NCBI RefSeq assembly: GCF_000143535.2
Contig: NC_037320.1
Location: forward strand, 310,001 to 374,000
Direction: 5' to 3'
From: Botrytis cinerea B05.10
Taxonomy: Eukaryota; Ascomycota; Leotiomycetes; Helotiales; Sclerotiniaceae
Length of the DNA stretch: 64,000 nt
The notes beneath the pieces are model-generated. The model was not told the origin of the DNA, made no database searches, and was given only the letters and a program-made list of their open reading frames with translations. Within the stretch, counting starts at the first letter, position 1; each line of letters begins with the position of its first letter. This document shows, piece by piece, positions 9,753-19,870 of this stretch. A program made the translations under genes and the position numbers.

Positions 9753-11642
9753 GAGACCCTAGAAATATAGGATCGGATTAAGCGAGCTTTTATTCCACCA
9801 GCCGCCACGGACAACACATCAGGTGTTACACACCAAGATCATTGCAGCATGGAAAAATACTGCATCACGAAGTGTCCGATGTTTCGGAATGTTGTTAAGA
9901 TTGCATTTGTTTAAATGACGTGATCTTGTCACGCTCAGGACAAAAATGCAGGGTTTGGGTAGCTGGATCAGAGGGAAATGATTGGAGCAGACGGGAAGAA
10001 ATATGTTGTAGAGAAATCCATAAACTTTTGCCAATTAAACTTTCATGACATTGAGAGGATAGTATCGTAAGATAAATAAAGTAAGATCACTAAAGTGAAT
10101 TGCATGCTGTATATTTGCATGGGGTTTTATTGGCATGTAGATGGTTTCCTAAATATCGGATTTGAAATCTTATTATAATTTAGGGACTCGCTAGTATTTC
10201 ATACAATGTATAAAGAGCGATATGTTTTAGGAAGACAAGATCGTTTCTGTAATGCACCATCAATTTTATGTCAAACATGCAAGTGATGAAGGCTATTTCT
10301 ATAAGTGATCTTATAGTAGTCGTAAGCTTTTATTGTGTATCTAGTAACATTGCTCGTGAGCAACCTGGAATTTAATTTGTTACTATTCTCCCCCAAAATA
10401 TGAAATTATTATCAATTACTTTATGCTTCCTTAACTCCATGGATATTCAAATGAAATCACTATTTTGGAGACCCCATCCTTCAACTTAACATGTTTTTGT
10501 ACTACAAGTATTGTTCGAAGTAATCATTCTGGTATAGATTCAAAGCGATTCAGAGAGCGAAATATCAGGCTCATCAATAATTGTTGAAAGAGACCGTGAA
10601 GGGATGTCAAAATCACGTCAAAAGATAGGATAACACGTAAGTAGCAACTGAAGTGATGCAAAGTGAAAAGAAAGAGTGAGCAGTGCAACAAATCGTTTCT
10701 AGAACGTGTTCTGCCGCTTCGTTGGCAGAAAATGATCACTCGAATATTCTCAGCCGTAGCCAGATCGAAAGAAGAAGAATTGCATCTATACAAGGTGACC
10801 TGGCATTTAATACGGCTGAGAGAGCTTTCCATGATTAGTAATAAGGTTCGCGTGGTCCGCAGAAGCTCAATTCCCACTAGAGCGTTTGAAAATGCTTAAA
10901 ATTGAAGCCGTAAACTTTAAATTAAACGAGAAGCGATTGTAGATATTGGTGGCTGTGGATGCAAATATCAAGTTACGGTCATTATAAATTAGAAGATCTA
11001 TCACCGTATGAGCACTTAAGATATCTGATCATTACATCTTAGAGAGCAGTGAATTGCTTGATACTTATCGAGAATCATGGCGCTAATTTATTATTATATT
11101 CTGAATGGTTCTCCTAGAAGTCTGTTCCATGGACTCGGATTGCAAGTCACGTTGTTCGGTTCCGCCTGGATAGACCTTTCCTAATACATACAGATAAACG
11201 ACCAATATTTCAAGGATGATTTGAACGTAGATATTTTTGGTACGTTACTGGCCCGCCAACAATGAATGTGTCGATACTATCACCCGATCACTAAAATCCA
11301 GCAGCGAGTTTCAGTTCAGCAGCGAGATACGGTTCAGTCGTATTGGACGCGTACTGAACAGAAAATCAATCATTCTACCTTAAGCGATGCAGAGAACCAC
11401 ACCACTCAGTAAGTACTTAAGCTATCACCTTTCCAATATCCTCAACTTCCATCTTTCATTTGCAATAACCCTTCCTACAAACTTACTTCAAAGTCAAGAT
11501 CAAGAAAAACTCAAATCTCGACATTCGAATTCCAACCACAACTGCAACCAAATCAATTCTTAAACCACAAGAACCTCAATCTTCGTTCCTACAACGATCA
11601 ATCTTCAAACGTCAAAGCTAGTTTTCTTCAACAAACTTAATC
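9753..11642. other. intergenic, no supported gene
   Basis: About 1.9 kb of AT-rich DNA. Overlapping frames at 10524-10899 lie on opposite strands and are each about 80-117 codons without motifs, so neither is called. The last ~200 bases are A/C-rich and fit a leader for the gene starting at 11643. Confidence 0.5.
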
Positions 11643-12244
11643 ATGCCACGAATGCTCGATTTACCAGTTCATTACACTGACGCCCAATGGCGCGCATTGA
11701 AATCTAGTAGGTTCAACATACTCCAATTTCTAATTCTCAAGACCCAGTGAAGCAGTTTAACTAACGTGAAGTTAGAAGCCAGAAACAACCATCCATCTAT
11801 CACACCTAGAAATGCGGAAATTATCAAGGAAACCATTAGAGTCTACGATGCTATTTGTATGTTACTTTGCCAATTCTTTTGTCGCATATCTGTCGCAGCC
11901 TCTTTTCGTCGTGGGCAGAAATAAAATTGCCAGCCAGAACTAACTTTTGTGCCAAATTCTAGTGAAAGACAAGGATCCGACACCTCTTCCTGAATTTGCA
12001 GATTCTATCACATATGACAAGAGACAAGTCAACAAGTTTATACTCTATGATAGACGTATGTATTTCTTTTCTTTTACTCAATTTCGCCTACAGCTTAACA
12101 TGATTCCTTGCCCTGTTCTTTCAACCAGTCAGGATATCCAATAGTTTGGATTGGCAGACTGAATACGATTTCTCAGTGTTTAAAAAGAGCACATCATTCG
12201 AAAGAATCCAGTGTTTCGAACTTCCAACAATAATATTGGACTGA
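11643..12244 (+). CDS. small spliced hypothetical protein
   Basis: I infer four exons: 11643-11706, 11776-11856, 11963-12055, then a last exon from 12129 or 12133. The first three join in frame through introns with GTAGGT/GTATGT donors; the first has a CTAAC branch site. The product starts MPRMLDLPVHYTDAQWRALK and continues with ARNNHPSITPRNAEIIKETI and a Pro-rich stretch, ending near KFILYDR. Acceptor choice at the last exon decides the end: 12133 gives RYPIVWIGR and a 112-aa protein stopping at 12233; 12129 gives 117 aa stopping at 12244. A further splice into the next frame (12375) would make one larger protein, but I see no good donor. Family not recognised. Confidence 0.45.
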
Positions 12245-12374
12245 GAAGCTTTTCATCATCGAACTGTTATCTACACTATCGGAGGTTCTGCCTCTAGCTT
12301 AGATTGATCTCGCATTTATTCTCTAGCCTCCTACTAACTTACTAATAGACACAAAACACCGTCATATCACAGTT

Positions 12375-13415
12375 ATGAGCCCTTGCTATCTTCCCAAGCG
12401 TCGCCCCGAAGCTCGCGTTGGCAAAGTTCAGAAGCAGGTAGACACGATCATCAAACCAACAAGAGATCCTAGAGGACCCACATATGGCTTCATTAGAGGA
12501 CCCGAAGTTGCTGCAGTCGAAGACGAAGTTGAAGCAGAGAATTTGACTGTAGTGGAAAATAAAACCGTGGGTGGGAAAAAGGCTTCGACTAAGAAGAACG
12601 GCCCGGCCGGGAAGAAGACTCTTGCTGAAAAGAAGAGAAGTGCACGTTCGAAGTCGAAATTGGGCGGCAGCGATGATTTCGTTAGAAGAAGCTCGAGAAG
12701 AATCGGTGGCGCTGCCCCAGTGAGTGCTGGTATCTTTATCAATGAGGGTACCCCTGAATCTGATATTATGAATCGGGAATTGAGCAAGCTTGCGGACTAT
12801 AACTCTCCGGGGTCGAAAGAAGGTTCCCACGAGGCCGATGAGATGGATGTCGACTTCAATTTTCTAAACGGCCCTCCTATCCCATACAACCATACTAATC
12901 TCACCTACAAATCTCCATACGCAGATATCCCAGACGCTGATGAAAGCTTTCCAAGTGGCCAAACCACTATCTCAGCCCCAAGTACAGTTATTCCAGACGA
13001 TGAAGATAATTTTCCCAGTCGTCAAACCACTATCTCAGCTCCACGTACAATCATTGAAGATACGGAAGATAGGTTTCCAAGCCGACAAACCACCCTATCA
13101 GCTCCACGCTCAGTCGTTCCAGACGCCGACGATATGTTCCAAAGTCACCGACCCACCATCTCCATCTTAGCTCCACGATCCGTCATCTCAGACGCCGATA
13201 ACACATTCCAAATCTACCGAGCCACGCTCTCAGCTCCAAGTAGAATCGTTTCAGACATCGATGACATGTTCCTAAGTCATCAACCCACCATCTCAGCTCC
13301 ACGCACCGTCATCTCAGACGCCGATGACAGTCTTCCAAGTGGCCAAACCACCATCTCGTGTCCCAATAGTGTTAGTTCATATGAATTTAGAATGGCGATG
13401 GGAGACCAGTCCTAG
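12375..13415 (+). CDS. hypothetical protein with ~21-residue tandem repeats
   Basis: Single exon, 346 aa, starting at the ATG at 12375. Residues 60-115 are very basic (many KK and KR pairs, as in KKASTKKNGPAGKK), which suggests nuclear targeting. From about residue 183 to 330 there are seven imperfect tandem copies of a ~21-residue unit built on (I/V)(P/S/E)D-x-(D/E)(D/E)-x-F-x-S-x-x-T-(I/L)SAPR. Units differ by substitutions and one two-residue insertion, so the array is old enough to have diverged while staying in frame. A 63-bp minisatellite underlies it. No known domain is seen. It may be the downstream part of the gene at 11643; the acceptor-like CACAG just before the ATG leaves that open. 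Function unknown. Confidence 0.6.
   Translation: MSPCYLPKRRPEARVGKVQKQVDTIIKPTRDPRGPTYGFIRGPEVAAVEDEVEAENLTVVENKTVGGKKASTKKNGPAGKKTLAEKKRSARSKSKLGGSDDFVRRSSRRIGGAAPVSAGIFINEGTPESDIMNRELSKLADYNSPGSKEGSHEADEMDVDFNFLNGPPIPYNHTNLTYKSPYADIPDADESFPSGQTTISAPSTVIPDDEDNFPSRQTTISAPRTIIEDTEDRFPSRQTTLSAPRSVVPDADDMFQSHRPTISILAPRSVISDADNTFQIYRATLSAPSRIVSDIDDMFLSHQPTISAPRTVISDADDSLPSGQTTISCPNSVSSYEFRMAMGDQS
12922..13365 (+). repeat. in-frame ~63-bp coding minisatellite
   Basis: Seven diverged tandem copies of a roughly 63-bp unit inside the preceding coding region. Each copy carries a version of CAAACCACTATCTCAGC followed by CC or TCCACG. The reading frame is kept throughout. Confidence 0.75.
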
Positions 13416-14329
13416 ATATTTAGGCAGCTGAAGTTTAGAGAAACGATCGGTTCTTCCTAGGTTTGATGAAAGATCAGCCACTTTACATAATTGCCGGATC
13501 TCGAGTTCATAAGGTATCCTGCAGAAGCTCGAGTCAAGTCTCAAGTAGATACTATGCCAACTGTTATTAGATAGCTAAGCATCACTAACTAATATATAAT
13601 TTAAATATCAATTACTAAAATCTTGATTTATCTTGAAGAACTCAAAAATGAACTGCCTCACCTCCCTTCTCTGTTGATCTCCACAATTTGTGATTCGCGT
13701 GTTGATTCTTATTTTACCTCTCTATTTAGCGCGACTAAGGGATTGCCCAACACCCTTCTTTAGCAGATTTCCACATTCCACCTGAAGAGAATTTGTTAGG
13801 GGAGCAATGGCCAAAAGAAAATAGGACCACCACTTTTCCTAAACAAACGTCTCTAAATTGCTATCAGAAACTCGGAAGGACTCACATTGATATATGTATA
13901 TTCCTATGTCTGCATAAAATGACAATAACAAAAATATTCGAGAAATAGCGGCCTCGAGATAGTAATGGCTAGGAAAGATGACTCGACAGTTAAAAAAATC
14001 AAATCTCTAGCACGAAAAAAATCTATCAAGACTAAGATCTCACGCAAAATACCGTCGAACTTCGCAAGTGAACGAGCACGCAATTCCAGTATTTTCGTGT
14101 ACTCTAGAACTTAACATTGAGCCTTTATATACCTGCAGTTGAGATATAGTAAGAAAGCGAGATATCTACACAAAAGCCTTGTAACATACATCCAGCCAAC
14201 CAATATCTGAAGAACGCATGTACCAACCAACCAACCAACCACGTCAAAACAGATACAATACCACGTGTAATTAATCATCTCAAGAATCTCATTCATTTCA
14301 TTATTTAAACATCCCATGCGGATGGATTA
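13416..14329. other. intergenic, no gene seen
   Basis: AT-rich spacer. A short (CCAA)n run lies near 14222-14240. No coding signal is convincing. Confidence 0.5.
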
Positions 14330-14692
14330 CTACACTACACTGTAAACAAAGCCAAAAGTTTTCAAGAGCCACATGTAGGTTCGTACTGCGCCAAATATCC
14401 ATCTGAAAACTAGCCATGCCTTTCTAGACACATGACTCGATATCTTCTCGAGGGTCGAGGTATTGGGAAATCGAACAATGATAAAGTCATTTTGAAATTC
14501 AATATGACAATGAGGAATTTGCTGAAGTGGTGAGCAGACACCTATCGAATCAAGGTATGACGAAAAGAGCACAGCGACAGCGAGAAATGAAGCCAAGCGA
14601 GAAAAATTACCGTGGGGCCCTGGCAGACTATTCCTGAAATGTCTAGATGAGACGGATTTAACGCCGGGTAACTGAAAGGGACGTTGAACCAT
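14330..14692 (-). CDS. possible small protein, uncertain
   Basis: A minus-strand frame of 120 codons begins with ATG at 14692 and ends MWLLKTFGFVYSVV. Its middle holds a candidate 69-nt in-frame intron (14542-14610, GTAATT..GATAG), whose removal gives a 97-aa product ending in a hydrophobic segment. It lies just beyond the 3' end of ETF-QO (stop at 14892) and is read on the same strand. I do not recognise it and a chance open frame is possible. Confidence 0.25.
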   Translation of the reverse strand: MVQRPFQLPGVKSVSSRHFRNSLPGPHGNFSRLASFLAVAVLFSSYLDSIGVCSPLQQIPHCHIEFQNDFIIVRFPNTSTLEKISSHVSRKAWLVFRWIFGAVRTYMWLLKTFGFVYSVV

Positions 14693-14891
14693 CAGATGTA
14701 TGCTCGATTGTTTGATTTAGTTCGTAGCTATGGAGGATTCTGAAAGAAATGTGTCGTGTATTTATACGAGAGCTCAAAATCGAGCTATTCGTGGAAAAGC
14801 GGTATGTCACCAAGCCGAACTCGGCATCACATCAAAGCCATCTGTATATAGTGTAAATAGGTGTACATATTGTTTTTCATGCACTTGATAT

Positions 14892-16873
14892 CTAAGTCAT
14901 GTAATATTTTGGTCCCCCTGAACCTTCCGGGACACTCCAATTGATATCCTGATCCGGCACCTTAATATCACATGTTTTACAATGAATGCAACTGAGAGGG
15001 ATTAGTATCATTGCAACCTGTTGAGGCGAGAAACTTACTTTTGCGAATTGATTTGAAACCTCACTCCAAGATCCTTTGTCGAATCTTCAACATACTCGTA
15101 CACACCAGCCGGGCAGAATCTGTTTTCAATGCCCTTGTATTTTGGGTATTCCATCTCCGCATGCTTATCCCAATCCTTGACCTGCAAATGAACTGGTTGA
15201 TCTTCCTCGTGATTTGTGCCGGTACGACTAACACTTGTCAAGATATCAAACGAGATTTTACCATCGGGTTTCTCATATTCAATCTTTGTACACTGGTCGG
15301 CAAGCTTGGTAGCTGCAGCATCAGTGGACTTATGCTTCAATGTCCAGGGAACTTTGCCCTTGAGAACATATGCTTCGAGTCCAGAGTACATAATACCACC
15401 ATATAGCTTTAGCGGTGAATGGAATGAAGGCCGCATATTTCGCACCTCTTTCAACTCTTTCCAGATATACGACTTGCGCAACGAATCCTCATAATCATAC
15501 AAGAAAACTGAACCCTCGTCGTTTTTCTCCAATGCAGTCCATGTTGCCTCTGCAGCAAGCATTCCAGATTTCATAGCGGTGTGGGTACCCTTGATTTTTG
15601 GAACGTTGAGGAAGCCTGCAGTGTCACCAATCAAGGCGCCACCAGGAAATGCGCATTTCGGTATCGATTGGAAACCTCCCTCATTAAGGGCACGAGCTCC
15701 ATATGATATGCATTTGCCACCTTCCAAAACATCTTTGTAAAGAGGATGGTGCTTCATCTTTTGGAATTCTTGATATGGTGACATCCAAGGATTTGGATAA
15801 TCGAGTCCTACTACAAGCCCAATACTCACTAGATTGTCGCCAAAATGATACATCCAACCACCACCATAGGTATCTGCTGGGAGGGGATAACCCATAGAGT
15901 GAACAACTTGGCCTTTCTTGAACTTTTCAGGCTGGATTTCCCAGACCTCCTTTATACCAAGGCCATAAGTTTGTGGTTGACTATCTCTACGGAGATCAAA
16001 TTTCTTAATGACCTGCTTTGTAAGACTTCCATGGCAACCTTCCGCAAAAAGAGTTATTCTTGAGTGGAATTCCATCCCCCTCTCAAAATTATCCTTGGGC
16101 TTTCCACTTCTCGAAATACCTAGATCATTGGTAGCGACACCTTTGACAGATCCATCCGGCTTGTATAAAACTTCCGCTCCTGCAAACCCAGGATACACTT
16201 CAACTCCAACCTCTTCTGCTCGATCTCCAAGCCATTTTGTGAATTGGTTAAGACTGACGATATAATTGCCATGATTGTTCATCTGCGGAGGGGCGGGGAT
16301 AGGAATCGTGCTACCTTTTGTAAGGAAACGCATCTTGTCACCCGAGACGGGAGTAACATTTTCGAATCTATTCTCATTGTCCTCCGCGAGCCAATCTGGG
16401 AATAATTCGTTGATAGCCGTAGGTTCGATGACCGCGCCAGAAAGGATATGTGCCCCAATTTCACCTGCCTTTTCCAACAGTACTACCCTAAAATCTTCAT
16501 TCCCTGCTTCGTTTGCGAGTTGCTTCAATCGAATCGCAGCACTTAAACCAGAAGGACCTGTAAATGTTAATACAATTCCTTGGCATGTGATAGTATTCTT
16601 ACCTCCTCCAACTATACATACATCGACCTCGTCCGACTCCCTCTCCACCGATTTTGGATCGAAACCATCTTCGACATCTGCCAATCGTCGAGGAACTGTA
16701 AGAGAGAAAGCGCGTCGCTGACCAGCAATTAATGACGAGGCAATGCGGGGTCGCGATGTGGGATGTATGAATGATTGTTGTAAAATTCGCGGACATTGAG
16801 TCGCAATCCTGGAAGCATTTTGTCGCGCGACGTTACGCTGCAGACATGCCGTGACAGCCCTTGAAGTAGACAT
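14892..16873 (-). CDS. electron transfer flavoprotein-ubiquinone oxidoreductase, mitochondrial
   Basis: Three exons: 16603-16873, 15039-16557 and 14892-14991, joined by introns of 45 and 47 nt, giving 629 aa. The enzyme passes electrons from ETF (fatty-acid and amino-acid oxidation) to ubiquinone at the inner mitochondrial membrane. The ATG at 16873 ([20 protein letters not shown]) starts a basic transit peptide rich in Arg and Ser; a GTG 12 bases upstream is rejected. The dinucleotide-binding motif [17 protein letters not shown] is split by intron 1. FAD and quinone-region signatures follow ([41 protein letters not shown]). The iron-sulfur part reads [11 protein letters not shown] and, only after splicing to the last exon, [10 protein letters not shown]..., ending [16 protein letters not shown]. 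The four Cys fit a single [4Fe-4S] cluster. Unspliced, the frame would stop at 15035 without the cluster. Confidence 0.96.
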
Positions 16874-18928
16874 AATTATTGTCACCTCATATCAATTGCC
16901 CTTTCTTATTTTAAAGTACAATTCATTTGCCTCTTGACTCACGAATGCGCTCAGAGTTCGAGTTCGGGTTCGGCGAAATTCTTCAAAGCATCTCGTTCTC
17001 GGCAATACAGCAAAGCTAGAACCTCGGACCAATCATGTGTCATCCGAATGAAAGCCATTTCAATCGTGTGCAGCCAATTGAAAGCAGTAAATTGACTCAC
17101 CAACACCGAGATTGTCACGAAAGCGTAGGCGAAAGCGACAACGTTGCCGTCGTTGCAAGAGTCAGGAAAATGGCTATCATTACTATTCGGAGATTGGGTT
17201 CACGATACTCTGGTGGATGCGGAAAGAATGGAGTGCTATTTTTGGGAGCAGATGAATATACCGGCGCCTAGGTGTTCTCGGTCTTGTACTGTACTGTGTA
17301 CTATCTCTGTCCTCTCTCTGTCCTGTATCCTCGGAAGCTGTCCAGCGGGGTCGCAGTCGGATCGGAACGAAACCCCCTCACAACTATGTGCCAGTTCTTC
17401 ACGAATAGTATCGTCTCCTATGTCAGCATTGTTTACCGGTGGATGAGCTCTCCAAAGATCACCGCTCGATCCATCATGCACGGTTGTGCCAAGACCATAG
17501 AACTGTGGGTGTCTTTTGTGATCGTTATATTGTTTGCCCCGCGGTACTGATACATGTCGTGGAGAAGATCGTGACAAACAGAGTCCAAGCAAAGATGTCA
17601 TCTAAGACTGAATCCTGTAGTCAACCGCCTATCTTTCATTTACCTTACTCAACCATAATACTAATGCTCTGGGAGAACTTGCGATGCGTGGCCAAATGGT
17701 CCATCGGCATAATGCCACAGACACGGAGAGATCCGTTTGAAGAACACATCAAGTAAACTTGGTCAATTTACCTTCCACGACTCCAGTGAACTTCTAGATT
17801 CTCTCTCGAACTGAACATGTCATGTCTTCTGGCAAGTCTTCTAGCAAGTCTTCTAGCAAGTCTTCTAGCAAGTCTTCTAGCAAGTCTTCTAGCAAGTCTT
17901 CCATTAACCTGAGAACTTGGCGAAATCGACCTGCCAAGGGGTGTTTCTCATATACAAGACTTGGGATGAGAGCTTTTCCATTATTCAGATGATACCAAGC
18001 AATTGAAGATGATACATACTACAGTTTACATCTCTTAAAATAGGACATTTGATACTGTGCTACCGTTACATTTTCGTTTTTTGGCACGGTATTCCACACA
18101 TCCGATGATCTTTGCTGGGGCCCACCGTCTCGGAAGTATTTGACACCTCCTTATCGTTTGACGCTGTAGCCGAATTGGTTTAATCGACAGTTTGAAACCC
18201 CGGTTTCTACACTACCGAATTCAGAACTACCTCAATTTGGTACAATTGTCCACACTGATTCTCACTTCATTCTTACAAGAGATATTTAGATTTAGCTGCA
18301 AAGATACACCCCACTTGAGACGATTGATGCTTAAGAAGCTTATCTTTCGTCTTGAACTATATTCCTGACGAAACTAACACGAATTCTCTTGTAGATCAAT
18401 CCCCATGGGCGTGGGCACTGGAGAATTGGTTTCTTATAGAATAAACTTTATATCATGCAGCATCTACTAGTTCCCACATTCTAATTATGGTGCCTTTCAT
18501 GGTTCTTGCGTGAAAACCGATACCATATGGGGTGTTTAACAGCATTTGATCAACGAAATAAACTTTCAAGTAAAGTGAAGATCAGACGGGCTAATGATGA
18601 GCTGATCATCTTCCCTTTCTACGCCATCTCATGGTTTCAAGAAGTTCGAGATTCCATGGGAGTCCATATCAGCCATTGTTGTCAAACTGGAAGATAAAAG
18701 CCTCGAAAGCCTCATGATTATGTATCTTCATTCTACATCAACACTTCATCTCTTCATCTCTTTGTGTGTCTATTTCATTACCCTTTACATTTAAATTCCA
18801 TCAAGAGGTAAGTCTTCCCATTTGATAGAGTATTGAACAATAGTAACAAGTTATAGCTGTGCTTTCTTGCTTTATTACTTTTTCCATAGACTCAACAGCT
18901 TGACGCTTATTATCATACATCTTTCATC
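16874..18928. other. intergenic, no supported gene
   Basis: About 2 kb separating two divergent genes (ETF-QO and the secreted protein), so it should hold both promoters. Overlapping open frames between 17035 and 17756 occur in four frames on both strands and have no motif; I regard them as chance. A 12-bp minisatellite lies at 17824-17901. Confidence 0.5.
17824..17901. repeat. 12-bp minisatellite
   Basis: About six and a half nearly perfect tandem copies of AAGTCTTCTAGC, the first copy reading GGC instead of AGC. It is intergenic between ETF-QO and the secreted-protein gene. Confidence 0.9.
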
Positions 18929-19870
18929 ATGAAGGGCTTCGGATCCATCTTAGCATTCATTGCTATCTCTGCCACACTTGTTTCTTCTCGAGCTTTGCCA
19001 GAGACCGAGACTGATCTCATTGCTAGAGCACCAGTTCCAAATGGTTAGCCAATAGTACCCCATGGGAAATGAACATAGCTAACAAAAACAGTATTTGAGT
19101 TCTATGCTCGATCACCAAAAAACAAGCAAAACAACGGTGACGATGACAATGACAATGATGACGACGATACCGAAGATAACGACGACAACAGTGCTGGTTA
19201 GTCAATTGGTTTCATCTTGTATCTTTCGTTTATACTAACTACCACTTCTAGCTAATGCAACAGCCAAAGCTTCCGCAAACAATCAAAAGGCAAAGGGTAG
19301 TGCCACTCTCGCTGTGAATGCTGCAGCTTCAACCGGAACTGGAAAGAAAGGCAAGGCAAGCAAGGTTTGTCCTACAACGTTCTTATCCCTCTATATCACA
19401 ATGCTAACTTATCCCAGGGAAGCGCAAAAGCAACTGGTGGCGTAGCACAACCAAGTGGTGCGGCGAAAGCAAGTGGTGCAGGGAAAGCAAATGGTGCGGC
19501 GAAAGCAACTGGTGCAGCAAAGGGAAACGGCGCCGCAAAGGCAACCGGCGCACAAGCAGCATCAGCTACCTCTACCGCTAAGGCAAGCAAAGGTGATGCC
19601 GGCGCCGCTGCAGCTGGAGCTGACACTGGCGATCAATCGCTCGCCGGTGAGATCCAAAGCGAGCTCAGCTCAATTGGTCTCCGTGGCCTTCCTATCCTTG
19701 AATCAAGGAAAAAGAACAAGAACGGTACCGCTGCTGCCAGTGGGACTACGGGTGGCAAAAAAGCTGCTTCGACCGGCACCGGAGGAAAGAAGGCCAAAGC
19801 TTCCAAGGGGGCTGCTAAAGCTACGGGTGCTAATGTAGCTTCCAGTGCTGCTGCGTCTGCGACGAACTAG
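18929..19870 (+). CDS. putative secreted Ala/Gly/Lys-rich repeat protein
   Basis: Four exons (18929-19043, 19092-19196, 19252-19364, 19418-19870), introns of 48-55 nt, 261 aa. The start MKGFGSILAFIAISATLVSSRALPE is a clear signal peptide with probable cleavage near residues 20-22. Then come LIARAPVPN and a short acidic run (DDDNDNDDDD, about residues 55-70). The remainder is Ala/Gly/Ser/Lys-rich, with repeats of the type GAAKA(S/T)GA(G/A)KANG in exon 4 and a second KKA/GTGGKKAKAS block near the end. No Cys is seen in the mature part, so it is not a typical small Cys-rich effector. Composition suggests a cell-wall or extracellular matrix protein, or a disordered effector; this is inference. 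The ladder of GGTGCGGCGAAAGCAA-like units could vary in copy number between strains. Confidence 0.75.

Noticed and set aside
10524..10899. Opposing frames of 117 (minus) and 78 (plus) codons
   Set aside because: They overlap in antisense, show no splice-linked neighbours and have no domain.
15011..16721. Several plus-strand frames of 60-148 codons over ETF-QO
   Set aside because: They are antisense shadows of the ETF-QO coding exons.
17035..17756. Cluster of overlapping frames of 78-121 codons on both strands
   Set aside because: Four frames are open at once with no motif, which fits GC-richer non-coding DNA upstream of ETF-QO rather than a gene.
19396..19838. Antisense and shifted frames over the secreted repeat protein
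   Set aside because: They arise from the GC-rich Ala/Gly repeat DNA; the spliced plus-strand gene with a signal peptide explains the region.
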